Of a DNA stretch of 64,000 bases, positions 43,397-52,412 are shown one piece after another (within the stretch, counting starts at the first letter, position 1; every line of letters begins with the position of its first letter). The notes beneath the pieces were generated by a model that was given only the letters and a program-made list of their open reading frames with translations, was not told the DNA's origin and made no database searches. The translations under genes and the position numbers were made by a program. This DNA is from Pseudomonas sp. TNT3 (lineage in GTDB: Bacteria > Pseudomonadota > Gammaproteobacteria > Pseudomonadales > Pseudomonadaceae): NCBI RefSeq assembly GCF_010095445.2, contig NZ_WFGV02000001.1, positions 1-64,000 on the forward strand, given 5' to 3'.

Positions 43397-43453
43397 GCAC
43401 CCCGGGGCACCTGCCGGGGCAACAGGATTTTTCAAGTTTTAGAGGACTGAACC

Positions 43454-44152
43454 ATGAGCAACGTCGACTACGCCGAAATCGCCAAATTCGAAGCCCTGGC
43501 CCATCGCTGGTGGGACCGCGAGAGCGAGTTCAAACCGCTGCACGACATCAACCCGCTGCGGGTCAACTGGATTGACGAACGGGTCCAACTGGCCGGCAAG
43601 AAAGTCCTCGACGTCGGTTGCGGCGGCGGCATTCTGAGCGAGGCCATGGCCCAACGCGGCGCGACCGTCATGGGCATCGACATGGGCGAAGCGCCGCTGG
43701 CGGTGGCGCAGCTGCACCAACTGGAATCGGGTGTAACGGTCGAGTACCGGCAGATCACCGCCGAAGCCTTGGCGGAAGAAATGCCCGAGCAGTTCGACGT
43801 GGTCACTTGCCTGGAAATGCTCGAACACGTGCCGGATCCGTCCTCCGTGATCCGCGCTTGCTACAAGATGGTCAAACCGGGCGGCCAGGTGTTCTTCTCC
43901 ACAATCAATCGCAACCCGAAAGCCTATCTGTTCGCCATTGTTGGCGCTGAATACATCATGAAGCTGCTGCCGCGCGGCACCCATGATTTCAAGAAATTCA
44001 TCCGCCCTTCGGAGCTCGGTGCCTGGAGCCGCATGGCCGGCCTGACCGTCAAGGACATCATCGGGCTGACTTACAACCCGCTGACCAAGCACTACAAACT
44101 GGCTTCCGATGTGGACGTCAACTACATGATCCAGACCCTGCGCGAGGAGTAA
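43454..44152 (+). CDS. ubiG: Ubiquinone O-methyltransferase UbiG
   Basis: UbiG (232 residues) does both O-methylations of ubiquinone synthesis. It starts [21 protein letters not shown], the SAM motif [19 protein letters not shown] is near residue 55 and the post-motif [10 protein letters not shown] near 120. The helical insert near [19 protein letters not shown] is a UbiG feature. The AGAGGA site lies 8 bp before the ATG, and the next gene starts 4 bp after the stop. Confidence 0.97.
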   Translation: MSNVDYAEIAKFEALAHRWWDRESEFKPLHDINPLRVNWIDERVQLAGKKVLDVGCGGGILSEAMAQRGATVMGIDMGEAPLAVAQLHQLESGVTVEYRQITAEALAEEMPEQFDVVTCLEMLEHVPDPSSVIRACYKMVKPGGQVFFSTINRNPKAYLFAIVGAEYIMKLLPRGTHDFKKFIRPSELGAWSRMAGLTVKDIIGLTYNPLTKHYKLASDVDVNYMIQTLREE

Positions 44153-44156
44153 GCCG

Positions 44157-44828
44157 ATGCGTATCAGAGCAGTCCTTTTTGACATGGACGGCACGCTGCT
44201 CGACACCGCGCCGGACTTTATCGCCATTTGTCAGGCGATGCGTGCCGACCGCGGCATGCCGCCGATGAACGACAAACACATTCGCGACGAGATATCCGGT
44301 GGTGCCAAGGCGATGGTCGCAGTGACCTTTTCCATGGACCCGGAATCGCCTGGCTTCGAGGAGCTGCGCCTGGAGTTCCTGGATCGCTACGTAAAAGGGT
44401 GTGCCGTTCACAGCAAATTGTTCGACGGCATGGGTGAACTGCTGGCCGATATCGAAAAAGCCAACTTGATCTGGGGAGTGGTCACCAACAAGCCCCTGCG
44501 GTTCGCCGAGCCGATCATGCAGCAATTGGGGTTGGCCGAGCGTTCGGCGTTGCTGATCTGCCCTGACCACGTGAAGAACAGCAAGCCGGACCCGGAACCG
44601 CTGATCCTCGCCTGCAAGATGCTCGACCTGGATCCGGCCAGCGTGTTGTTTGTGGGTGATGACCTGCGCGATATCGAGTCCGGGCGCGATGCCGGCACCA
44701 AAACGGCTGCAGTGACCTATGGCTACATCCATCCAGACGACAACCCGCGGCACTGGGGTGCGGATGTGGTGGTTGATCATCCGCTGGAGTTGCGCAAGGT
44801 GCTGGATAGCGCTCTTTGTAGCTGCTGA
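44157..44828 (+). CDS. mupP: HAD phosphatase MupP (N-acetylmuramate 6-phosphate phosphatase)
   Basis: A 223-residue HAD-family phosphatase. Motif I is [15 protein letters not shown] (nucleophile Asp9), motif II VVTNKP, and the C-terminal motifs NSKPDPEP and [17 protein letters not shown]. It resembles phosphoglycolate phosphatase (Gph), but the gene right after ubiG in Pseudomonas is MupP, which dephosphorylates MurNAc-6-phosphate in the AmgK/MurU peptidoglycan recycling route. The specific substrate is inferred from synteny. Confidence 0.88.
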   Translation: MRIRAVLFDMDGTLLDTAPDFIAICQAMRADRGMPPMNDKHIRDEISGGAKAMVAVTFSMDPESPGFEELRLEFLDRYVKGCAVHSKLFDGMGELLADIEKANLIWGVVTNKPLRFAEPIMQQLGLAERSALLICPDHVKNSKPDPEPLILACKMLDLDPASVLFVGDDLRDIESGRDAGTKTAAVTYGYIHPDDNPRHWGADVVVDHPLELRKVLDSALCSC

Positions 44829-44841
44829 ACCGACCTTTTTT

Positions 44842-44909
44842 ACAGGAGCACGGCTTGCCGGCGATAGCGAATTGAAATACGTCATCGCTGGCAAGCCAGA
44901 CTCCCACAG
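44842..44909. repeat. Degenerate REP-type inverted pair between mupP and yciK
   Basis: ACAGGAGCACGGCTTGCCGGCG... (from 44842) and CATCGCTGGCAAGCCAGACTCC... (to 44909) are imperfect inverted arms of the same family as the other palindromes in this window, 20 bp after the mupP stop. Confidence 0.6.
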
Positions 44910-44960
44910 GGATCGCGCTCCGATCGCAACTGCCCGCATTCTGATTTGTTGAGGTTTTTT

Positions 44961-45701
44961 ATGTTTGATTATTCCGCCCGTCCCGACCTGCTCAAAGGCC
45001 GGGTGATTCTGGTCACCGGCGCTGGCCGTGGCATTGGCGCTGCAGCTGCAAAAACCTACGCCGCTCACGGCGCCACCGTGTTGCTGCTGGGTAAGACAGA
45101 AGCCAACCTGACTCAGGTCTATGACGAAATCGAAGCCGCCGGCCATGCACAACCGGCCGTGATCCCGTTCAACCTGGAAACCGCCCTGCCCCATCAATAC
45201 GATGAGCTGGCAGCGATGATCGAAACCGAATTCGGTCACCTCGATGGCTTGCTGCACAACGCGTCGATCATTGGTCCGCGCACGCCGATCGAACAGTTGT
45301 CCGGCGAAAATTTCATGCGTGTCATGCACGTCAACGTCAACGCCATGTTCATGCTCACCAGCACCCTCTTGCCACTGCTCAAGCTGTCTGCGGATGCATC
45401 GGTGGTGTTCACGTCCAGCAGTGTAGGACGTAAAGGCCGGGCGTATTGGGGGGCTTATGGCGTCTCCAAGTTCGCCACCGAAGGCCTGATGCAGACCCTC
45501 GCCGACGAGGTCGATACCGTCGCCCCGATGCGTTCCAACAGCATTAACCCCGGCGCAACCCGCACCAGCATGCGCGCCCAGGCTTACCCTGGTGAAAATC
45601 CGCTGAACAACCCGACACCCGAGGAGATCATGCCGGTCTACCTCTACCTGATGGGGCCGGACAGCACTGGCGTCAACGGTCAGGCATTCAACGCCCAGTA
45701 A
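44961..45701 (+). CDS. yciK: YciK-family short-chain oxidoreductase
   Basis: A 246-residue classical SDR with VTGAGRGIGAAAAKTYAAHG near residue 20, HNASIIGPRTPIEQL near 98 and the catalytic SSSVGRKGRAYWGAYGVSKFA near 150. The first residues (MFDYSARPDLLKGRVILVTGAG) match the YciK group, found after ubiG-mupP in Pseudomonas. The start at 44961 is preceded by TTGAGG. Substrate is not known. Confidence 0.87.
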   Translation: MFDYSARPDLLKGRVILVTGAGRGIGAAAAKTYAAHGATVLLLGKTEANLTQVYDEIEAAGHAQPAVIPFNLETALPHQYDELAAMIETEFGHLDGLLHNASIIGPRTPIEQLSGENFMRVMHVNVNAMFMLTSTLLPLLKLSADASVVFTSSSVGRKGRAYWGAYGVSKFATEGLMQTLADEVDTVAPMRSNSINPGATRTSMRAQAYPGENPLNNPTPEEIMPVYLYLMGPDSTGVNGQAFNAQ

Positions 45702-46076
45702 CACCGTGCGTCGCCCTACGTATCGCGGCGGCTTCCCGTCGCGGTGCGTAACAGCCGTCGCAAATGCACGAGTTCTTCGTCAAACAACCGTCACCTAATT
45801 CGCCAAATCCGCCCTGTCAAATGCTCAGCCTATTGATTTCAAAAGCTTTTAAATCGACTGAACTGAATGGCACGACTTTCGCTCTAATTTTGCTCAGACA
45901 CGCCGAGTGAAGGCACATCGGGCGATGCGTAAGTCGATAGGTTAATAATCGTCGCCAAAAGCGGACTAGACTTGATTCAAACGTCCTACGGGACTGATGG
46001 ACCAGTATGATGCGCTGCCCTACGCCGCTCTCACCCAGCTTGTAAGACTGTCTTGCTGCTTAGGGGCGCATGCCAT
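45702..46076. other. Long upstream region of the diguanylate cyclase gene
   Basis: 375 bp without a protein-like frame. It contains the sigma-54-like site at 45868-45883 and then about 190 bp of possible leader. I see no clear Hfq/Crc-binding CA-rich repeats and no terminator. Confidence 0.5.
45868..45883 (+). promoter_or_regulatory. Candidate sigma-54 promoter upstream of the diguanylate cyclase
   Basis: TGGCACGACTTTCGCT has GG (45869-45870), ten bases, then GC (45881-45882), with the complete TGGCAC element and the TTTCGCT form of the -12 box. The cyclase ATG is about 190 bp downstream. Confidence 0.5.
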
Positions 46077-47003
46077 ATGAAATCACCATCCCAGACCAAC
46101 GCGATTGACTTCGATAGTGCGAAATTGCAACGCCTGGGCTTTGGACAGCAGCCCCCGATTCTGGAAAGACCGGTCAGCCTTGCGCAGTTGCGTCAACAGC
46201 TCTGCCTGCAGCTTCAGACCAGCCTTGAGCCGCAACGCATACTCGGTCTCTTTTTCCGCGAAATTCAACGATTGGTACCGCTCGACGCCTTAAGCTACGA
46301 ACACAAGGCCACTGATCTGCGCCTGGAATTCGGCCAGCGCGGTCATCATTCGATCAGTTACAGCCTCAGCCATGAAGGTGAGCATCTGGGAGAATTGGTT
46401 TTTCGCCGCAACCAGCGTTTCAGCGATCAGGAACAGGGCCATCTCGAGTCCCTGTTGTCTGCACTGCTGTTCCCGATGCGCAACACTTTGCTTTATCGGG
46501 CCGCCACCCAAAGCGCGTTACGCGATCCGCTGACAGATACCGGTAACCGCATCGCCATGGACCAGACGTTGCAACGGGAAATCGACATGTCGCGCCGTCA
46601 CCTGCAGCCTTTATCGCTGTTGATGCTGGACATCGATCACTTCAAACGCATCAATGACGACCATGGTCACAGTGCCGGTGATGAGGTCCTCAAAGCCGTC
46701 GCCACCGCGATCAAAAGCCAACTGCGCAACGTAGACATGGTGTTCCGTTTCGGCGGTGAAGAGTTTTTGATCCTGCTGTCCAACACCGGGCGTGAAGCCG
46801 CAGCCCTGGTGGGCGAACGACTGCGATTTGCGACGCAGGCCAAAGAGTATTCGGCCGACGGCAAGTCGGTCGAACTGACGGTCAGCCTTGGTTGTTCAAC
46901 CTTGTTGCCTGGCGAGTCGGCCGAAAGCCTGTTGCGCCGCGCCGACAGTGCGCTGTACGTGGCCAAGCGCGAGGGACGCAACCGGTTGGCGATGGCGGGC
47001 TGA
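46077..47003 (+). CDS. Diguanylate cyclase (GGDEF domain)
   Basis: A 308-residue protein that should make c-di-GMP. Residues about 20-140 form a sensory region with no motif I can name. The GGDEF domain begins at DPLTDTGNRIAMDQ; the active-site motif is RFGGEEFL, so the enzyme is likely active, and an RxxD inhibitory site (RNVD) sits five residues before it, allowing product feedback. No EAL domain or membrane segment. The ATG at 46077 gives MKSPSQTNAIDFD. Confidence 0.92.
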   Translation: MKSPSQTNAIDFDSAKLQRLGFGQQPPILERPVSLAQLRQQLCLQLQTSLEPQRILGLFFREIQRLVPLDALSYEHKATDLRLEFGQRGHHSISYSLSHEGEHLGELVFRRNQRFSDQEQGHLESLLSALLFPMRNTLLYRAATQSALRDPLTDTGNRIAMDQTLQREIDMSRRHLQPLSLLMLDIDHFKRINDDHGHSAGDEVLKAVATAIKSQLRNVDMVFRFGGEEFLILLSNTGREAAALVGERLRFATQAKEYSADGKSVELTVSLGCSTLLPGESAESLLRRADSALYVAKREGRNRLAMAG

Positions 47004-47048
47004 ATCCCCCAGCGGGCACGCGTGCAGGGCGGCCCGCGAAAGAATGAA

Positions 47049-48923
47049 TCAGCGCACAGCGCCGCGTAATGCCCCCACCAGGCCTTGCAATTTGGCTGGT
47101 TCCGCAGCTTCAACCGGCACTGCCGGCCCAGCGACCAGCGTCACCCGCGACCACAGCCGACGAAACACACCTTTGTCCGGATCGCGGCTGAAAAAACTCC
47201 CCCACAACCCCTGCAACGCCAACGGAATCACCGGCACCGGTGTCTCTTCGAGAATCCGCGTCAACCCGCCCCTGAACTCGTTGATCTCGCCATCCGTAGT
47301 CAGCTTGCCCTCTGGAAAGATACACACCAACTCACCATCTTTGAGGTATTGAGCGATCCGCTTGAAAGCCTTTTCGTAGATCTGAATATCTTCCTGACGC
47401 CCCGCGATCGGGATCGTACCCGCCGTGCGGAAGATAAAGTTCAGCACCGGCAGGTTGTAGATCTTGTAATACATCACAAAGCGAATCGGCCGACGCACCG
47501 CACCGCCAATGAGCAACGCATCGACGAACGACACATGGTTGCAGACCAGCAACGCGGCGCCTTCGTCGGGAATCAGCTGCAGATTTCGGTGCTCGACCCG
47601 GTACATGGAGTGGCTGAGCAGCCAGATCATGAAACGCATGGTGAACTCGGGAACAATGCTGAAAATGTAGGCATTCACGCCGATGTTCAGCAGTGACACT
47701 ACGAGGAACAACTGAGGGATCGACAGCTTGACCATGCTCAGCAGCACGATGGAGACAATCGCCGAGACCACCATGAACAGCGCGTTGAGAATGTTGTTGG
47801 CGGCTATCACGCGCGCCCTTTCGTTCTCGGCAGTACGGGACTGGATCAGCGCGTAAAGCGGCACGATGTAGAAACCGCCGAATACACCCAGACCGAGAAT
47901 GTCGAACAGCACAAGCCAGGTGTGCCCGAACCCCAGCACTTCGATCCAGCCGTGGCCCGCGACGCTGTCCGGGATTCCACCGGAATGCCACCATAACAGC
48001 AGACCGAAAACCGTCAGGCCGAACGAGCCGAACGGCACCAAGCCGATCTCCACCTTACGGCCAGAGAGCTTCTCGCAGAGCATCGAACCGAGTGCGATAC
48101 CCACCGAGAACACCGTCAGAATCAGGGTCACTACGGTTTCGTCCCCGTGCATCCATTCCTTGGCATACGCCGGGATCTGCGTCAGATAAATCGCCCCGAC
48201 GAACCAGAACCACGAGTTACCGACAATGGAGCGCGACACCGCTGGCGTCTGCCCGAGGCCAAGCTTCAAGGTGGCCCAGGACTCACTGAAAATGTTCCAG
48301 TTCAGGCGCATGTTCGGCGTTGAGGCTGCCGCGCGAGGAATGCTGCGGCTGGCGAGATAGCCGAGTACGGCGATGCCAATAATCGCGGTAGAAACGATGG
48401 GAGCGTAATGAGAGGACGACATCATGATGCCGGCGCCGATGGTTCCGGCGAGGATCGCCAGGAATGTTCCCATCTCGACCAGTCCATTGCCGCCGACCAG
48501 TTCTTCCTCACGCAAGGCCTGGGGCAGTATCGAATACTTCACCGGCCCGAACAGCGCCGAATGAGTGCCCATGGCGAACAGCGCCACCAGCATCAGCGAC
48601 AGATGATCGAACATGAACCCGACTGCACCGACCGCCATGATGGCGATTTCCCCAAGCTTGATCAGACGGATCAATGCGTCCTTGGCGAACTTCTCGCCGA
48701 ACTGACCAGCCAACGCCGAAAACAGGAAGAACGGGAGGATGAACAGTAATGCACAGAGATTGACCCAAATCGAACGATCACCGTCGATGGTCAATTTGTA
48801 GAGAATGGCGAGGATCAGTGACTGCTTGAAGATGTTGTCGTTGAACGCCCCAAGCGACTGGGTCACAAAAAAAGGCAGGAAACGTCGGGTGCGAAGCAAG
48901 GTGAACTGTGAGGGGTGGCTCAT
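47049..48923 (-). CDS. Fusion of LplT-like MFS transporter and PlsC acyltransferase
   Basis: A 624-residue protein. Residues 1-410 form an MFS-type domain of about 12 segments (FLPFFVTQSLGAFNDNIFKQSLI; GPVKYSILPQALREEELVGGNGLVEMGTFLAIL), as in the lysophospholipid flippase LplT. Residues about 425-600 form a PlsC-type acyltransferase with NHVSFVDALLIGG (H-x4-D, near 462) and CIFPEGKLTTDGEINEFRGG. Together they would import and re-acylate lysophospholipids at the inner membrane. This is the Aas/LplT pairing in one chain, without the AMP-ligase part. The start at 48923 (MSHPSQFTLLRTRRF) was preferred. Confidence 0.87.
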   Translation of the reverse strand: MSHPSQFTLLRTRRFLPFFVTQSLGAFNDNIFKQSLILAILYKLTIDGDRSIWVNLCALLFILPFFLFSALAGQFGEKFAKDALIRLIKLGEIAIMAVGAVGFMFDHLSLMLVALFAMGTHSALFGPVKYSILPQALREEELVGGNGLVEMGTFLAILAGTIGAGIMMSSSHYAPIVSTAIIGIAVLGYLASRSIPRAAASTPNMRLNWNIFSESWATLKLGLGQTPAVSRSIVGNSWFWFVGAIYLTQIPAYAKEWMHGDETVVTLILTVFSVGIALGSMLCEKLSGRKVEIGLVPFGSFGLTVFGLLLWWHSGGIPDSVAGHGWIEVLGFGHTWLVLFDILGLGVFGGFYIVPLYALIQSRTAENERARVIAANNILNALFMVVSAIVSIVLLSMVKLSIPQLFLVVSLLNIGVNAYIFSIVPEFTMRFMIWLLSHSMYRVEHRNLQLIPDEGAALLVCNHVSFVDALLIGGAVRRPIRFVMYYKIYNLPVLNFIFRTAGTIPIAGRQEDIQIYEKAFKRIAQYLKDGELVCIFPEGKLTTDGEINEFRGGLTRILEETPVPVIPLALQGLWGSFFSRDPDKGVFRRLWSRVTLVAGPAVPVEAAEPAKLQGLVGALRGAVR

Positions 48924-49019
48924 CTTCCGTGTGTCCCTTTTGCAGTAAAGAGTGGCGTGGATACAGACATTGGAATGCCGAAGCTCGATCCAGGCCACAC
49001 ATTACCTAATCTTCGCCGG

Positions 49020-50168
49020 TTATTTCTTCAATCCTGCGATACAAGGCGAGACAAACAACTCCCCTCGCCAGGCTCCCCGCACCGTACGTTTGCTGACGAT
49101 CAGCCACATGAGCGCCAGCAAGCCCACCAGCACGCATCCGAAAACCTCGAAGAACGCCAGATTCAAAGTGCTGGCCAGTTTCATCGTCGCCAGCGAATAC
49201 ACGCCCAGCGGAAAGGTAAAGCCCCACCAGCCCAGATTGAAAGGAATACCGGCCCGCAGGTAACGGACGGTGATCAGCACGGCTATCAGCATCCACCACA
49301 GACCGAATCCCCAAAGCGTAATGCCCGCTACCAGCCCCAACCCGGCAGCGACATCACCGATACCCGGCAAACCGTTGGCTGCGAAAATCGCCGGTGCATC
49401 GGCGCCCAGCAGCAACATCCCGAGCGCTCCCGTGCCAATGGGACCCAGCGCGAGCCAGCTCGAAGCGGCCATGTTTTCGTGGGGCAATTTATGCAGCGCC
49501 ATGCGCAGCAACAGGATCGTCAGAATGCTGAAGGCTACCGGCAGGGAAAACGCCCAAAGGACGTAGCTGGTCACCAGCATCACCAGCTGCGAATGGGCGT
49601 CGACCAGATGCGGTGCGAGCAAGCCCCCGCTGGCCGCCGCAACTTCCGCAGCGACCACCGGCAACAGCCAGACCGCCGTCATCTGGTCAATGCTGTGTTC
49701 CTGGCGCGTGAACATCATGTAAGGGATCAACACGCCGCACGCCAGGGACATCGCCACATCCAGCCACCACAACACCTCGGCGATCTGAATCACGCCATCG
49801 CCCCATCGCGGCAGGCCGAACACCAGAAAACCGTTAATGATCGTTGCCAGCCCCATGGGAATGGTGCCGAAGAACATCGATACCGTTGAATGCCCGAAGA
49901 TCTGCCGTGCCTCATCGAAGAACAATGTCCAGCGCGCCGCGTAGAGGGCGGTGAACAGCACGAACAGAAAAATATTGAACAGCCACAGCGCTTCGGCGAG
50001 GGCGTGCAAGCCGGGGATGGCCACAGGGACCTGCGCCAACGCTAACGCCAGAACGCCGGTACCCATGGTGGCGGCGAACCAGTTCGGGGTGAATTGACGA
50101 ATCACTTCGCGCGGGTGTTGGAGGTGGCTGAAAGGTTTGATGCCGGTTTTGGCCTGGGTGCATGTCAT
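49020..50168 (-). CDS. SLAC1/TehA-type channel or TDT-family exporter
   Basis: A 382-residue protein with about 10 membrane segments. The start of the membrane domain (FTPNWFAATMGTGVLALALAQVP) and the motifs MFFGTIPMGLATIINGFLVFG and LWWLDVAMSLACGVLIPYMMF are those of the SLAC1/TehA/Mae1 family, which carries anions such as sulfite, malate or tellurite-related species. Substrate cannot be decided; bacterial members of this length are often called sulfite exporters. It lies 75 bp from the end of the MFS gene in the same direction. Confidence 0.8.
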   Translation of the reverse strand: MTCTQAKTGIKPFSHLQHPREVIRQFTPNWFAATMGTGVLALALAQVPVAIPGLHALAEALWLFNIFLFVLFTALYAARWTLFFDEARQIFGHSTVSMFFGTIPMGLATIINGFLVFGLPRWGDGVIQIAEVLWWLDVAMSLACGVLIPYMMFTRQEHSIDQMTAVWLLPVVAAEVAAASGGLLAPHLVDAHSQLVMLVTSYVLWAFSLPVAFSILTILLLRMALHKLPHENMAASSWLALGPIGTGALGMLLLGADAPAIFAANGLPGIGDVAAGLGLVAGITLWGFGLWWMLIAVLITVRYLRAGIPFNLGWWGFTFPLGVYSLATMKLASTLNLAFFEVFGCVLVGLLALMWLIVSKRTVRGAWRGELFVSPCIAGLKK

Positions 50169-50243
50169 GGCGGTCTCCTGTCCTCTGGTGAGGTGGAAGC
50201 CATGGTAGAACCGAATCGAATATCTATATAACGGGTAATATCT

Positions 50244-51434
50244 CTAACTGTTATCTGTTTTACAGATATACGAGCGCTGGCGCATTAACGTGAGCAGTGC
50301 GCCCACCGACAGAATAATCAGCACAGCGCCATACCCATCAGTGGTTGCCACCAGACCGAAGGTCCGCGTCAGGTTGCCCGCCAACAACGATGGCAAGCAG
50401 AACGCCAGATAACTGAGCACATAAAACGCCGACATCAACCCCGCTCGTTCATGGGGCAGTGCCAGCGGCACGACACTGCGCAATGCACCCAGAAAACCCG
50501 CGCCGAAGCCACAGCCCGCCACCAGCGTCCCCACGAAAAACAGCGACAGGCTCGCACTGTGTACGGCGATCAGAATCAACGCGACACCCACCGGCAACAG
50601 GCTGGCGCCCAACTGCAGAACCTTGTCGGCAGGACGGTTACGCAAGGTGTAGATCATCAGGGCGCCCGTGACCGTCAATGCGGCGACCGTCGCCCCACCG
50701 ATCAGGTTCGAAGTCGATCCGGTGGCGGTGCGCACCAGCGACGGTGCCAGCGAGGCGTAAAAACCACCCAGCGCCCACACGGCGATGTCGATGGGCAACA
50801 CTCGCCATAGCGCACGCCGGGCCTGAGTCGGAACGTGCAAGGTCGGGCGCAGAGAAGCCAATGCACCCGGTTGCCGACTGACGCTTTCCGGCAGCCGCCA
50901 CACGTACAGGGCCTGCATTGCGAACAGCGCCAGCAGCACCCAATAGGTGAGCTGCAACGGCAGTGGCGCGAATTCGGCCAGCAAGCCGCACCCCATCGCA
51001 CCCATTGCCATCCCCAGCAGTGGCGCAACGCTATTGACCAAGGGGCCTTGCTGACGATCAGTGTCGAGCAGCGCCGCACTCAGCACTGAGGTTGCCATCC
51101 CGGTGGCAAATCCCTGCAGCACTCTGGCGGCGATCAGCCACGCGACACTGTCGGCATTGATAAACAGCAACATCGCAAGCATGTTGAGCAAAACTGCGGC
51201 GAAAATGACCGGTTTCCGTCCGAGGAAGTCCGACAGCGAACCGACGGTCAGCAGCGCCACCAGCAAGCTGATAGCGTACACGCCGAAAATTACCGTCAGG
51301 GTCGCAGCCGAAAACTGCAGATGTTCCTGATACAAGTGATAAAGGGGCGTCGGCGCGGTGGAAGCCGCCAGGAAACTGAGTAAGGTAAACGCCAGAAACC
51401 ACAGGCTGGTCTTTTGTGAGGCTGAGCTGGACAT
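50244..51434 (-). CDS. MFS transporter, probable drug or metabolite efflux pump
   Basis: A 396-residue, 12-segment major facilitator. Motif A is GSLSDFLGRKPVIF after the second segment, with ARVLQGFATGMATSVLSAALLD as the fourth-segment motif. The start at 51434 (MSSSASQKTSLWFL) was chosen. It diverges from a TetR gene across 91 bp that contain a strong dyad, the classic arrangement of a repressed efflux pump. Substrate unknown. Confidence 0.85.
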   Translation of the reverse strand: MSSSASQKTSLWFLAFTLLSFLAASTAPTPLYHLYQEHLQFSAATLTVIFGVYAISLLVALLTVGSLSDFLGRKPVIFAAVLLNMLAMLLFINADSVAWLIAARVLQGFATGMATSVLSAALLDTDRQQGPLVNSVAPLLGMAMGAMGCGLLAEFAPLPLQLTYWVLLALFAMQALYVWRLPESVSRQPGALASLRPTLHVPTQARRALWRVLPIDIAVWALGGFYASLAPSLVRTATGSTSNLIGGATVAALTVTGALMIYTLRNRPADKVLQLGASLLPVGVALILIAVHSASLSLFFVGTLVAGCGFGAGFLGALRSVVPLALPHERAGLMSAFYVLSYLAFCLPSLLAGNLTRTFGLVATTDGYGAVLIILSVGALLTLMRQRSYICKTDNS

Positions 51435-51442
51435 GGACTGTC

Positions 51443-51473
51443 TCCGCAAAAGCTAATATTTTGCTTTTGTGGA
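51443..51473. promoter_or_regulatory. Operator-like dyad between MFS pump and TetR gene
   Basis: Arms TCCGCAAAAGC (51443-51453) and GCTTTTGTGGA (51463-51473) are inverted copies with one mismatch and a 9-bp AT-rich centre TAATATTTT, which could itself be a -10 region. It starts 9 bp upstream of the MFS start and lies 53 bp before the TetR start, so binding would block the pump promoter. Confidence 0.7.
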
Positions 51474-51525
51474 GTGTGCTACTGACTAGCCCTTAAAGCA
51501 AATTCTTTGTGTTAAGGTCCGATGC

Positions 51526-52065
51526 ATGGCTATTAAAGAAGGTTTACGCCCCGGCGGCCGCAGCGCCCGGGTGCAAGAGTCGATTCACTCGGCGGTCCGC
51601 GAACTCCTGGAAGAACAGGAGCGCTCAACCGTGACCGTGCCGCAGATCGCTGCCCGTGCAGGGGTTACCCCGTCGACCATTTATCGGCGTTGGGGCGATT
51701 TGTCCGTGTTGCTGGCCGACGTTGCCCTGGCGCGCATGCAGCCGGATGGCGAGCCCGCCAACACCGGCAGCTTGCGCGGTGATGTGCGGGCGTGGGCCGA
51801 GCAATATCTGGACGAGATGAGTTCCGAACCCGGTCGCAACATGCTGCGCGATGTTCAATCCAGCCTGACACCCGGTTACTGCGTGACGATCATTGGCGCG
51901 CAGTTGCAGACGATTCTGGATCGCTACCCCGATGTGCCGAAGCCAAGCGTCGACCGGCTGATCAACCTGGTGGCGGCGCCGACGGTGTTTCGCATTCTGT
52001 TTTCCGAGAAGGCGCTGGAGGTTGAGGAGTTGCACACGTTGCTCGAGATCGCGCTGGATCAGTGA
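51526..52065 (+). CDS. TetR-family regulator of the divergent MFS pump
   Basis: A 179-residue regulator. The helix-turn-helix is VTVPQIAARAGVTPSTIYRRWGDLSVLLADVAL at residues about 38-70; the C-terminal domain resembles TetR_C_16-like ligand domains. It starts MAIKEGLRPGGRSARVQESI, without further upstream options. It very likely represses the divergent MFS gene through the dyad in between and perhaps its own gene. Confidence 0.88.
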   Translation: MAIKEGLRPGGRSARVQESIHSAVRELLEEQERSTVTVPQIAARAGVTPSTIYRRWGDLSVLLADVALARMQPDGEPANTGSLRGDVRAWAEQYLDEMSSEPGRNMLRDVQSSLTPGYCVTIIGAQLQTILDRYPDVPKPSVDRLINLVAAPTVFRILFSEKALEVEELHTLLEIALDQ

Positions 52066-52071
52066 CGACGC

Positions 52072-52261
52072 CATCGCGAGCAAGCTCGGCTCCCACAGTT
52101 GACCGCAGCAGTCCCGACTACCAGTCATCCCCCAAAGCTGACCGCACCAGTCCAGACAACCCAGTCATCCCCCAAAGCTGACCGCACCAGTCCAGACAAC
52201 CCAGTCATCCCCCAAAGCTGAGCGCACCAATCATCTGTGGGAGCCTAGCTCGCTCGCGATG
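52072..52261. repeat. REP pair enclosing an expanded middle
   Basis: The arms CATCGCGAGCAAGCTCGGCT... (52072-52098) and ...GCCTAGCTCGCTCGCGATG (52235-52261) are inverted copies of the palindrome family of this window. The usual 25-85 bp middle is here about 136 bp because it contains tandem copies of a 40-bp unit. Confidence 0.75.
52102..52232. repeat. Tandem 40-bp direct repeat, about 3.3 copies
   Basis: Units at 52141-52180 and 52181-52220 are identical (begin ACCGCACCAGTCCAGAC and end CATCCCCCAAAGCTG). A diverged 39-bp copy lies at 52102-52140 and a partial copy (AGCGCACCAATCAT) follows at 52221. There are no spacers between the units, so it is not a CRISPR array. Confidence 0.9.
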
Positions 52262-52412
52262 AGGCCTGCAAAAACAGCAGAAAAGCTACCGGCCTGTCTA
52301 CCCTGCGACACCCCGCCACGCCACGACCTTGGTCGACACTGACGAACCCCCGACATCGTGCGAGACTGTCTGACCGGGCTGGAGTCCCGGGTGTCTTTTG
52401 CCTGGAGTTCTC

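Noticed and set aside
44118..45704. A 528-residue minus-strand frame across mupP and yciK
   Set aside because: It runs antisense to two well-supported genes and has no family resemblance.
52102..52232. Tandem repeat considered as a CRISPR array
   Set aside because: The 40-bp units follow each other directly with no spacers, and no cas genes are near.
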